The notes under the pieces were generated by a model. It saw only the letters and a list, made by a program, of their open reading frames with translations. It did no database searches and was not told the DNA's origin. A DNA stretch of 64,000 nucleotides from assembly GCF_000821065.1 (NCBI RefSeq), contig NZ_CDGG01000001.1, positions 930,001-994,000 on the forward strand, given 5' to 3'. A program made the translations under genes and the position numbers. Positions within the stretch are counted from its first letter, which is position 1, and every line of letters starts with the position of its first letter. This document shows, piece by piece, positions 18,126-26,920 of this stretch. The stretch is from Oceanobacillus oncorhynchi (lineage in GTDB: Bacteria; Bacillota; Bacilli; Bacillales; Amphibacillaceae).

Positions 18126-19265
18126 TTAAAAGTCACAAATTAGACCCTCGGCTTCCATATCTGCGATTCTGCTCGGACCGATTCCGTCAATTTCCTCCAG
18201 CTCCTCGAACGTATCGAACGGGCGTTTATTTATTATTTGATTGGCACGTTCGTCACCGATATGAATAATCCCGGTTAATTCCTCTTGGGATGCGTTATTG
18301 ATATTAATACAGCTGCCATCCTCGTTTTCTTCATTTGAAGCAGAAGCGTCTTCGGAAGCATCCTGATTCTTCTCCTCGGCTGCATCTGGTTTGGAAACAG
18401 TAATATCCTCGCCCATCTCGGTTTCAATCGAATAGGATGATCCATCTGTCGTAACAACAATGTTTCCATCAACATCGGTTCCGTACCAGTCAATGTTTTC
18501 ATCATCTAATAAATCAATAACCTCTGTACTTGGATGCCCGTATGAATTATCTTCTCCAGCGCTATAAATGGCAGCCTGCGGATCGACAGCATCTAAAAAG
18601 GCGGGATCAGTGGATGTATTGGAGCCATGGTGCCCTAAATGTAAGAAGGTGCTGTTAAGCGAAGAAGCTTCTATCATTTCCTTTTCTTCCTTCACTCCGG
18701 CATCTCCAGTCAAAACAAAGGAAACCTGATCATAGGCTAAACGAATACTGACCGACTCTTCATTCGCTTTTCCGGAAATGTCCTCAGGGTACAGCACTTC
18801 CAAGTCAATCGGGCCAAGTTCATACTCCTCGCCGGTCCGCGGTTCATGATAATTGATATCCTGAGATAGGATTTTTTCCATCGCAGTTTGGTATGTATTG
18901 GAGGTGCTTTCATTTCCGGACATCCAAACTTCATCGACAGCAAAATGATCCAGGACTTTGGAAAGCTGACCGATATGATCTGCATCCGGATGGCTGATAA
19001 TGACAAGATCAATTGCTGAGATTCCCTGTGCCTCTAAGTAAGGAACCACTTCATTACCCTGCCAGTCCCCCGTATCAAACAGGATTGCCGTTTCCTCCTC
19101 TCCGTCGTCGAAAGTGAATAAGGTGGAATCGCCTTGCCCGACATCGATAAAATGTGCTTGAAAATCTCCGTCCACGCTGTTTGATTGTGCAGCTGTATCT
19201 GTGTCTGCGTTACAGCCTGCCAATGCAAAGATAATTATAAAGCTGAAATAAATAATGTTTTTCAA
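18126..19265 (-). CDS. ComEC-like metallo-beta-lactamase lipoprotein with ComEA-like HhH tail
   Basis: A 379-residue exported protein. The signal peptide ends in a lipobox (FALAGC, Cys18). A ComEC/Rec2-type metallo-beta-lactamase domain follows, with HFIDVGQGDSTLF (about 38), metal-binding ISHPDADHIGQL (about 89) and LGHHGSNTSTDPAFL (about 205). After an acidic Asp/Glu/Ser linker the last 60 residues form a helix-hairpin-helix domain of the ComEA type (ININNASQEELTGI, then FEELEEIDGIGPSRI). The combination suggests a surface nuclease or DNA-binding hydrolase, which is inference. Transcribed with the DUF3006 gene. Confidence 0.88.
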   Translation of the reverse strand: MKNIIYFSFIIIFALAGCNADTDTAAQSNSVDGDFQAHFIDVGQGDSTLFTFDDGEEETAILFDTGDWQGNEVVPYLEAQGISAIDLVIISHPDADHIGQLSKVLDHFAVDEVWMSGNESTSNTYQTAMEKILSQDINYHEPRTGEEYELGPIDLEVLYPEDISGKANEESVSIRLAYDQVSFVLTGDAGVKEEKEMIEASSLNSTFLHLGHHGSNTSTDPAFLDAVDPQAAIYSAGEDNSYGHPSTEVIDLLDDENIDWYGTDVDGNIVVTTDGSSYSIETEMGEDITVSKPDAAEEKNQDASEDASASNEENEDGSCININNASQEELTGIIHIGDERANQIINKRPFDTFEELEEIDGIGPSRIADMEAEGLICDF

Positions 19266-19295
19266 AATGAATTCTCCTTGTTCCTGTCATTCTTT

Positions 19296-20087
19296 TTATT
19301 CATCGTAATATAATGCACCGACAGCACCGGCATGGCCTCCTTTTTCTAAAAAGGTTAAATTGTAATCAAACATACTTTCAAAAGAGCCTATCACTTGCTT
19401 TAAAAGCGGATTTCCGGTCAATGCACCGCCGATCATGACGATTTCTTTTGTAGCTAATGAGTTTGCCGTTAATCTGGAAAGCAGTACAATCGTCTCGCCA
19501 ATAAGCTGGGTTAATGCGGCCAGCTGGTCCTCAGCTGAAACGGATTGATCCAGCTGGTCTTTTCCAAAATTAGCAGCGGTCAAAGAAGCCTCGACAGGCG
19601 AATAGCTGGATTGATAAATATCTGAGACCATCAAATCACTGCAGGTCCTGTCTCCTTTAGAGGCCAGATCTACCAGTGAATGATAATCAGAAGTACCCGC
19701 AATAATTGCTCCGAGGCCTGTAAACAACCCGCCGCCGACTCCTGTTCCTGATAAGCGTTTCTGTTTGTGGAAAAAAGAAGTTCCTGTGCCGATATTCACT
19801 AAAAGATAATCCGTATCCGGAAGCTTTTTTTCTTCCGATAATAAGTACTTTGTTCCCTCTATTACACATGTGAATTCCTTAAAAATAGAAATAGATTGGT
19901 TGTCGGCTTTAATCTGTTCAGCTCTTCCGCCTGTCACCTGAAGCGCTGCTTCCGGTGCAGTCAACTTCAACCAGGAAATGACCTCATGGGTTTGCTTGGC
20001 AGGAAAAGTTTTTAATCGAAGCCTGCCTCTCTCTTCATAGGCAATTTTTATTAAAGATCCGCCTGCATCAATACCAATTCGTTTCAT
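19296..20087 (-). CDS. coaW: Type II pantothenate kinase
   Basis: A 263-residue actin-fold kinase catalysing the first step of coenzyme A synthesis. Visible motifs are the phosphate loop RIGIDAGGSLIKIAYEE at the N-terminus, NIGTGTSFF (about 100), GTGVGGGLFTGLG (about 120) and the late IGGALTGNPLLK. Type II kinases of bacilli and staphylococci are not inhibited by CoA. ATG 20087 is chosen because GGAGGGA lies 7 nt before it; the ATG at 20102 overlaps that site. Confidence 0.92.
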   Translation of the reverse strand: MKRIGIDAGGSLIKIAYEERGRLRLKTFPAKQTHEVISWLKLTAPEAALQVTGGRAEQIKADNQSISIFKEFTCVIEGTKYLLSEEKKLPDTDYLLVNIGTGTSFFHKQKRLSGTGVGGGLFTGLGAIIAGTSDYHSLVDLASKGDRTCSDLMVSDIYQSSYSPVEASLTAANFGKDQLDQSVSAEDQLAALTQLIGETIVLLSRLTANSLATKEIVMIGGALTGNPLLKQVIGSFESMFDYNLTFLEKGGHAGAVGALYYDE

Positions 20088-20296
20088 TAAAAATCCCTCC
20101 ATGAATGTAAGTCTGCTAATTTCGGTTCGGCAAATATAAGAACATTTATTCTTATATTATCATATTTTTTAATATAAAGATAAATTAAACAGGGGTCTCT
20201 TTAAGAGGAAGAAGAGAAAGCTGCTGTTAAAGATTTCTTACTGCAGGTGAGATATGAGAAAATAATTTATGTAACGGGTTTTAAATAAAAAGAAAT

Positions 20297-20322
20297 TGAA
20301 ACTTTTAAAAGCCTCGTTCGTA
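20297..20322 (+). promoter_or_regulatory. SigW-type promoter for xpaC-telA
   Basis: TGAAAC (20297-20302), a 16-base spacer and CGTA (20319-20322) match the SigW consensus exactly. The start codon is 73 bp downstream. In B. subtilis xpaC-yaaN belongs to the SigW cell-envelope stress regulon. The rest of the 307-base gap shows nothing else. Confidence 0.75.
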
Positions 20323-20394
20323 ATAGTATAATAAGAGTAAGAGTATAGACGATTATACTTAGGATAGAATGATTAATCACGTAGGAGTGAGCAT

Positions 20395-21018
20395 ATGCGA
20401 GCAATTATGCAATTTTTAATGCAGAGCTTTGTTGGTGCTGTCAGCCTGACAGCTATATGGCTTGTTAGCTTTTTTATATATGGACAGACTGTCCTGTTGA
20501 CCAGTCTTTTTTCTGCAATTGGGGGCGTATTGACCTATGCAGCCACAAAACAGATTATGGATTATCGATTTGTTAAAAGTCAGGGATTGACTAAAAAAGA
20601 ATATAAATTTATTGATGCCAATTTAAAAGAGGCAAGAGGAAAAATCACACGTATGCAGAAAGCTTTATTCAAAGTAAGGTCTTTCCAGCATGCGCGGGAG
20701 AATTTAACGATTGTAAGAACGGCTCAAAAAATATATAACAACGCAAGAAAAGAACCGGTACGATTTTACCAGGCAGAGCGTTTCTTCTATAATCATTTAG
20801 ACTCGCTTGTCGAATTATCAGAGCGTTATGCGTATCTTTCCAGCCAGCCTTCTCCATCTATCGAGATGCAAAAATCATTAAAGGAAACCAGGCAGACGCT
20901 TACCGCCTTTAGTCCCACGATTAAAAAGGATCTGCAAGTGATGCTGAGGGATGATCTAGAAACATTGGATTTTGAGCTGGATGTAGCTAAAAAGACGCTG
21001 CGCCGATCTAAAAAATAA
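20395..21018 (+). CDS. xpaC: XpaC family protein
   Basis: A 207-residue protein with two N-terminal transmembrane helices (about residues 7-29 and 32-49, SAIGGVLTYAATKQI) and a helical, basic cytoplasmic remainder. It matches XpaC (named for 5-bromo-4-chloroindolyl phosphate hydrolysis), whose real role is unclear but is tied to envelope stress. GTAGGAGTG precedes the ATG. The next gene, telA/yaaN, starts 12 bp after the stop, as in B. subtilis. Confidence 0.87.
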   Translation: MRAIMQFLMQSFVGAVSLTAIWLVSFFIYGQTVLLTSLFSAIGGVLTYAATKQIMDYRFVKSQGLTKKEYKFIDANLKEARGKITRMQKALFKVRSFQHARENLTIVRTAQKIYNNARKEPVRFYQAERFFYNHLDSLVELSERYAYLSSQPSPSIEMQKSLKETRQTLTAFSPTIKKDLQVMLRDDLETLDFELDVAKKTLRRSKK

Positions 21019-21030
21019 GGAGGATTCTAC

Positions 21031-22194
21031 ATGACTGCAAAAGACCAAACTAATGATTCGATAAATGATTTATTAAATGACCCGTTTGGAGAACGAACAG
21101 AGGTTTCAACGGATATTTCCGAACAAAATATGGAAAGCTCGGAGGCGCCAAGACTGGTTGACAGACTTCCCGGCGAGCATCGTAAAAAAGCAGAGCAGTT
21201 AAAGCAGCAAATCGATACAACCAACCAACAGTCTTTAGTGAAATATGGTGTAGAGGCACAAGCAAAATTACATCAATTTTCACATGAGATGCTGGAGCAT
21301 GTTCAAAAGCAGGATGTCAGCCAAATTGGTTCGATTCTAAATGAGCTGATGAAAAAGCTGGAGGATATTGACCCTTCTGAACTGCAGGAGGAGAAAACAG
21401 GCTTCTTATCACGTTTGTTTGGAAAACTGTCGAAATCTGTGAATGAGGTATTATCCCGTTATCAAAAGACAAGCTCCCAGATTGATCGTATCAGTGTGCG
21501 TCTGGACCGAAATAAAGATTTACTCTTGTCGGACAATGAAATGCTTGATAAATTATTTTCTACCAACCGGGATTATTACGATGCTTTAAATATTTATATT
21601 GCTGCCGGCGAATTAAAGGTGGAGGAAATCAATAATGAGATTATCCCGCAGCTTCGCCAAAAAGCAGAAACAAGCGGAAGTCAGATGGATGTTCAGGAAG
21701 TAAATGATATGCTTCAATTTGTGGACCGGCTGGAAAAACGGACGCATGATCTCCGGTTAAGCCGTCAAATTACAATGCAAAGTGCTCCGCAGATCCGTCT
21801 TATCCAAAATACGAATCAGGCACTTGTCGAAAAAATACAATCCTCTGTTTTAACTGCAATTCCACTATGGAAAAATCAGGTGGCCATTGCCTTGACCCTA
21901 TTAAGACAGCGTCATGCGATGGAAGCACAGAAACAGGTATCGCAAACAACAAACGATTTATTATTAAAAAATGCGGATATGCTGAAAGAGAATACGGTGG
22001 AGACAGCCAAGGAAAATGAACGAGGCCTTGTCGATATTGATACATTGAAGCAGACGCAGGAAAAATTAATGTCTACCATCGAAGAAACACTGCAAATTCA
22101 ATCAGATGGACGTAAAAAGCGTAATGAGGCAGAAAAAGAATTAATCGGCATGGAAGAGGAATTAAAAAATAAAATGCTGGAATTTAAAGAATAA
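21031..22194 (+). CDS. yaaN: TelA/YaaN toxic-anion resistance family protein
   Basis: A 387-residue, mostly coiled-coil protein of the TelA family. Typical stretches are SIGSILNELMKKLEDIDPSEL-like (about 90-115), GFLSRLFGKLSKSVNEVLSRY (begins about 123) and QLRQKAETSGSQMDVQEVND. Members occur in tellurite-resistance and envelope-stress operons; the mechanism is not known. AAGGAGG precedes the ATG. It is probably co-transcribed with xpaC from the SigW-type promoter. Confidence 0.9.
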   Translation: MTAKDQTNDSINDLLNDPFGERTEVSTDISEQNMESSEAPRLVDRLPGEHRKKAEQLKQQIDTTNQQSLVKYGVEAQAKLHQFSHEMLEHVQKQDVSQIGSILNELMKKLEDIDPSELQEEKTGFLSRLFGKLSKSVNEVLSRYQKTSSQIDRISVRLDRNKDLLLSDNEMLDKLFSTNRDYYDALNIYIAAGELKVEEINNEIIPQLRQKAETSGSQMDVQEVNDMLQFVDRLEKRTHDLRLSRQITMQSAPQIRLIQNTNQALVEKIQSSVLTAIPLWKNQVAIALTLLRQRHAMEAQKQVSQTTNDLLLKNADMLKENTVETAKENERGLVDIDTLKQTQEKLMSTIEETLQIQSDGRKKRNEAEKELIGMEEELKNKMLEFKE

Positions 22195-22200
22195 AGACAG

Positions 22201-22228
22201 AAAACCAGGTGAAGCGCCTGGTTTTTTT
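22201..22228 (+). terminator. Terminator of xpaC-telA
   Basis: Stem AAAACCAGG pairing with CCTGGTTTT and a T-run. Confidence 0.9.
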
Positions 22229-22280
22229 ATTTGGATGGCAGAAAAAGATTACGTATGCTGCGGAACCTTTTGGTTTCCAA

Positions 22281-22309
22281 TTGACACCCTATTTCGAATC
22301 GCTTAACAT
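22281..22309 (+). promoter_or_regulatory. Candidate SigA promoter for punA
   Basis: TTGACA (22281-22286), a 17-base spacer and TAACAT (22304-22309). It would give a leader of about 130 nt in which I find no purine riboswitch. Confidence 0.5.
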
Positions 22310-22449
22310 AGATTACTGCACTGACAAATTGATTTTATATCGAACTGTAAGATAAGATAGAAGTGTACACCGTTTAAAGACGCTGGCGTTTTTAACAGAC
22401 TGTCATCGGGAAGCTAAAAAATAAAGCTACTTTAAGGAGGAAATCATAA

Positions 22450-23268
22450 ATGCATCAGACACAGCAAATAAAAGAAGCAAGAGAGTTTATTCAAAGTAAA
22501 ACAGATATGACCCCAGAAATCGGTATTATTCTTGGTTCCGGATTAGGCGGCTTGGCAGATGAATTAGAAGACGCAGTTGTCGTTCCGTATGAAGAAATCC
22601 CGCATTTCACTAAATCCGCAGCTGTTGGACATGCCAATCAGCTTGTTATCGGTACATTGCATGGCAAGCGTATCGTAGCGATGAAAGGGCGTTACCATTA
22701 TTATGAAGGCTATTCCTTGGATGAAGTGACTTTTCCAGTACGTGTTATACAGGCGCTTGGTGCGGATAAGCTGATTGTTACCAACGCAAGCGGAGCAGTA
22801 AATAAAGATTTTAACCCTGGTGATTTAATGCTGATTACAGATCATATTAACTTAGTTGGAACGAACCCATTAATTGGCCCAAATAATGATGACCTGGGAA
22901 CTCGTTTTCCGGATTCTTCCCAAATATATAACCGTGAACTTCGCGATTTGGCTAAAAATATTGCCAAAGAAAATCAGATTAATTTGCAGGAGGGTGTATA
23001 TACCTGGTGGAGCGGACCAGCTTATGAAACACCGGCAGAAATTCGCATGATTCGCGTGCTTGGAGGAGATGCAGCCGGCATGTCCACCGTTCCTGAAGCG
23101 CTTGTTGCCGTCCATGGCGGAATGAAGGTATTAGGTATTTCCTGCTTAACCAATATGGCAAGCGGTATATTAGATCAGCCGCTGAGTCATGATGAAGTGA
23201 TTGAGGTTGCTGCACAATCGCGCAGTAAATTTGTGAAACTCGTTAAAGAAGTCATTCATCAGATGTAA
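22450..23268 (+). CDS. punA: Purine nucleoside phosphorylase (trimeric, PNP I)
   Basis: A 272-residue enzyme splitting guanosine and inosine into base and ribose 1-phosphate for salvage. Motifs: phosphate-binding GIILGSGLGGLADEL (about 25), MKGRYHYYEGYS (about 78), TNASGAVNKDFNPGDLM (about 113), and the purine-binding region GPAYETPAEIRM (about 191) with GMSTVPE. The length and motifs fit the trimeric type rather than hexameric DeoD. AAGGAGG precedes the ATG. It stands alone here. Confidence 0.95.
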   Translation: MHQTQQIKEAREFIQSKTDMTPEIGIILGSGLGGLADELEDAVVVPYEEIPHFTKSAAVGHANQLVIGTLHGKRIVAMKGRYHYYEGYSLDEVTFPVRVIQALGADKLIVTNASGAVNKDFNPGDLMLITDHINLVGTNPLIGPNNDDLGTRFPDSSQIYNRELRDLAKNIAKENQINLQEGVYTWWSGPAYETPAEIRMIRVLGGDAAGMSTVPEALVAVHGGMKVLGISCLTNMASGILDQPLSHDEVIEVAAQSRSKFVKLVKEVIHQM

Positions 23269-23292
23269 GCACAGCAGTTATATGGCATAACG

Positions 23293-23335
23293 GAGACTTC
23301 ATTCAGCACCAAGATGCAGGATGAAGTTTCTTTTT
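23293..23335 (+). terminator. Terminator of punA
   Basis: Stem GAGACTTCAT pairing with ATGAAGTTTC (one G-T pair), then TTTTT. Confidence 0.75.
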
Positions 23336-23337
23336 AA

Positions 23338-23650
23338 AGAATAAGAAAGTATATAAAAAATGTTGAATATAGCCGCTACAATGAGTTTCATTAAGGGAGT
23401 AATCTTCAATGTTGTCAGGTTAATGCGACCGCTGCGGAAAAACACTACGCTTTCCATGGGCTTGCGCTCAGCCTCCTCGAAAAAAAGAAGTTCGCTTTTT
23501 TTCTGCGGGGTCTTCACCCTGGGCCTGCGATTACTCGCCCCACCGAAGACCATTGCGCTTTCCCATAGGAGTCTCCGTGTTTTTCCTCCGCTAGATAGGT
23601 TTTATTACTATCTGTATAATATTTAAGAAAATTCATTAACCTGACAACAT
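23338..23650. repeat. Composite intergenic repeat, left half (copy B)
   Basis: The left end (AGAATAAGAAAGTATATAAA) to about 23465 is homologous to 52880-53010. A 19-base inverted repeat (CAATGTTGTCAGGTTAATG at 23408 and its complement near 23632) encloses a hairpin-forming core like repeats A and C: GAAAAACACTACGCTTTCC...GGAGTCTCCGTGTTTTTCC. A TGCGATTACTC hairpin lies at 23520-23542. No protein-coding signs. Confidence 0.8.
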
Positions 23651-23724
23651 TGCTTGTCCTATCCAAAAGCGTCGCTAGAATTTGTGTTATTTCTTTGTAA
23701 AAAAGTAAATAAAACATAATTCTT

Positions 23725-23945
23725 CTTAGATGGGAGCGGAGGGAAGTCGACTCCTGCGGGAAAAGCAACAGGTAGACCTGAGCAGGAAGCGGTTTTCTTC
23801 CGAGGAGACTGAAGCGTTGCCCGCGGAAAGCGACTTCCTGGGACTGCGATTACTCGCCCCATCGAAAACCGTCGCAGCGGACATCTCTTCGGCGAGAACA
23901 CTGATGTTTTAAAGACCAAGCGGTATTCTTGATTTTTCTTAGCTA
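23725..23945. repeat. Composite intergenic repeat, right half (copy E)
   Basis: Contains GAAGTCGACTCCTGCGGGA and GAGGAGACTGAAGCG, the style of a widespread Bacillaceae intergenic repeat in the orientation opposite to copies A-C. It has a TGCGATTACTC hairpin at 23839-23861 followed by GAAAACCGTCGC. Its right end (GCGGACATCTCTT... GATGTTTTAAAG) matches the right end of the element at 53 kb. Confidence 0.8.
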
Positions 23946-23974
23946 TTGATTTTGAAAGCGTTCTTATATATAAT
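23946..23974 (+). promoter_or_regulatory. Promoter P1 with embedded cre site
   Basis: TTGATT (23946-23951), a 17-base spacer and a perfect TATAAT (23969-23974). Inside the spacer, TGAAAGCGTTCTTA (23953-23966) matches the CcpA cre consensus with one mismatch, so CcpA would block this promoter in rich sugar. The start of transcription should be only a few bases before RAT1. Confidence 0.8.
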
Positions 23975-23986
23975 GAAGGTGATAAA

Positions 23987-24015
23987 GGATTGTTACTGTG
24001 AGGCAGGCAAAACCT
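23987..24015 (+). promoter_or_regulatory. RAT1, BglG/LicT-type ribonucleic antiterminator
   Basis: GGATTGTTACTG, a short loop, then CAGGCAAAACCT reproduces the RNA target of LicT/BglG/SacY-type antiterminators. Its 3' end overlaps the 5' arm of the terminator at 24011-24076, as the mechanism requires. Binding of the PTS-controlled antiterminator would stabilise this hairpin and let transcription pass. Confidence 0.85.
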
Positions 24016-24076
24016 GAATGAGTTAAACGGCATAGAGTGCGCTCTATCTGTTTAATTTGTTCAGGTTTTCTTTTTT
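24011..24076 (+). terminator. Conditional terminator 1
   Basis: AACCTGAA and further bases (AGTTAAAC) pair with GTTTAATT and TTCAGGTT, followed by a T-run. Mutually exclusive with RAT1. Confidence 0.85.
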
Positions 24077-24171
24077 GAAAGAAGAATAAGCATAGCTGGC
24101 GTTTGAAAAAAACCGGCCTCATGACATTTCTTTTGGTATAGAGGGTCCTCATAATTAGGGAAATGGAACCG

Positions 24172-24200
24172 TTGACATAATTTATTTTTTATTCTAACCT
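24172..24200 (+). promoter_or_regulatory. Promoter P2
   Basis: TTGACA (24172-24177), a 17-base spacer and TAACCT (24195-24200), placed about 25 bases before the second RAT-like site. Confidence 0.6.
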
Positions 24201-24226
24201 AAATATAGATTGAATATTGGCAAAAT

Positions 24227-24254
24227 GGAATGTTACCTTATTGGGCATAACCTG
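24227..24254 (+). promoter_or_regulatory. RAT2-like antiterminator site
   Basis: GGAATGTTACC and GGGCATAACCTGG repeat the layout of RAT1 with several base changes and a shorter body. It again overlaps the first arm of a terminator. It may be a diverged RAT with a different specificity or one that no longer works. Confidence 0.6.
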
Positions 24255-24305
24255 GATTGTTTTGAATGCACGTGAAGTGTGTTCAAAATAATTCAGGTTT
24301 TTTAT
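24249..24305 (+). terminator. Conditional terminator 2
   Basis: AACCTGGATTGTTTTGAA pairs with TTCAAAATAATTCAGGTT (few mismatches), followed by TTTTT. It overlaps RAT2. Confidence 0.8.
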
Positions 24306-24435
24306 TTCTAAAAAAGCTGAAAGGAGGTGGAAGGAAAATGTAGCAGGAGCATGGCATATAACAGTATCAATATTACAGTTGGGCAAAAAGTGACTTATAA
24401 AATAAAGAATAAATCTATTTTGGAGGAGAAAAGAT

Positions 24436-25275
24436 ATGAAAAAGATATGGGGAGTCATGGCAGCACTATGTTTTGTATTCGTACTGGCAGCTTGCAGCAG
24501 TTCCGAAGCAGAGGAAAATAATGACGGAGATACAGAGGGGAGTGAAAAGGAAGTCGTAGAAGCAGAATCAAATGATGAATTAACTATCTACATTGTCCGT
24601 CACGGGAAAACAATGTTAAATACAACCGATCGTGTGCAGGGCTGGTCTGATGCTGTATTGACTCCGGCAGGTGAAGAGGTCGTCACACAAGCAGGAATCG
24701 GTTTAAAAGATATTGATTTCCAAAATGCCTACAGCAGTGACAGCGGAAGGGCTATTCAAACAGCAGAAATCATTATGGAAGAAAACGAAACATCTTCGGA
24801 ACTTGATTTAAATACAGATGAACGTTTTCGTGAATTTAACTTCGGAACATATGAAGGAGATCTAAACGAGACAATGTGGCAGGATATTGCAGATTTGCAA
24901 GGAATTACACTGGAGGAATTTTTAGAAAATCTCGAACCAGAAATGTTTTCAAACAGTGTAGCAGAGCTTGACGAAGGAAGAGATGAAGAGGGACTTAATT
25001 GGCCTGCAGAGGATTATGATACCATTACAGCACGGCTGACAGAGGGCCTGGATGAGTTAGTAGAAGCAGAACAAGGGCAAGAGGGGTCAGGAAATGTTTT
25101 ACTTGTCTCTCACGGGTTAAGTATATCTGCTTTGCTGGATACGTATTTTGATGATTATGAGGTGCCAGAAGGCGGTCTTGATAATGCAAGTGTATCCGTT
25201 ATAACGTATCAGAACGGAGAGTTTCAGCTAGATTCTGTCAATGATATGAGTTATGTTGAAGAAGGAAAGAAGTAA
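24436..25275 (+). CDS. Secreted histidine-phosphatase lipoprotein
   Basis: A 279-residue protein. A lipoprotein signal peptide ends VLAACSSSEAEE (Cys20), followed by an acidic linker and a phosphoglycerate-mutase-like histidine phosphatase domain with the catalytic motif YIVRHGKTMLNTTDRVQGWSD (His about 56), a second half with LLVSHGLSISALLDTYF (His about 219). It should be a surface-anchored phosphatase of unknown substrate. It is the first gene behind the tandem RAT modules and 36 bp ahead of the 6-phospho-beta-glucosidase. GGAGGAG precedes the ATG. Confidence 0.88.
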   Translation: MKKIWGVMAALCFVFVLAACSSSEAEENNDGDTEGSEKEVVEAESNDELTIYIVRHGKTMLNTTDRVQGWSDAVLTPAGEEVVTQAGIGLKDIDFQNAYSSDSGRAIQTAEIIMEENETSSELDLNTDERFREFNFGTYEGDLNETMWQDIADLQGITLEEFLENLEPEMFSNSVAELDEGRDEEGLNWPAEDYDTITARLTEGLDELVEAEQGQEGSGNVLLVSHGLSISALLDTYFDDYEVPEGGLDNASVSVITYQNGEFQLDSVNDMSYVEEGKK

Positions 25276-25293
25276 GAGGAAGAATAATAATGA

Positions 25294-26754
<1,461 letters not shown>

Positions 26755-26781
26755 AAAGAAATAATTTAAAACTAACATAGG

Positions 26782-26826
26782 AAAAGCGGCTTTACTTTCA
26801 TTGTTTGAATGTAGAGCCGCTTTTTT
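26782..26826 (+). terminator. Terminator of the phosphatase-GH1 operon
   Basis: AAAAGCGGCT-TTAC arm pairing with GTA-AGCCGCTTTT, then a T-run. Confidence 0.85.
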
Positions 26827-26920
26827 GGATTTTGCGTGTTCAAATCATTCGTTTCTGCTAAAAAATAGGTGTACAATATGAATACAGAAAGTTCAGAACA
26901 AAAAAGGCAGGTGATAAATC

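Noticed and set aside
22310..22449. Purine riboswitch in the leader of punA
   Set aside because: The long leader invited the idea, but the conserved loop sequences of the purine aptamer are absent and no terminator switch is seen.
23338..23945. Insertion sequence or transposase gene in the repeat block
   Set aside because: No frame in this or the other repeat regions encodes transposase motifs; the elements are non-coding.
24077..24170. Remnant of a licT-type antiterminator gene between the two RAT modules
   Set aside because: The usual order is RAT then licT, but the 95 bases here show no similarity to such a protein in any frame.
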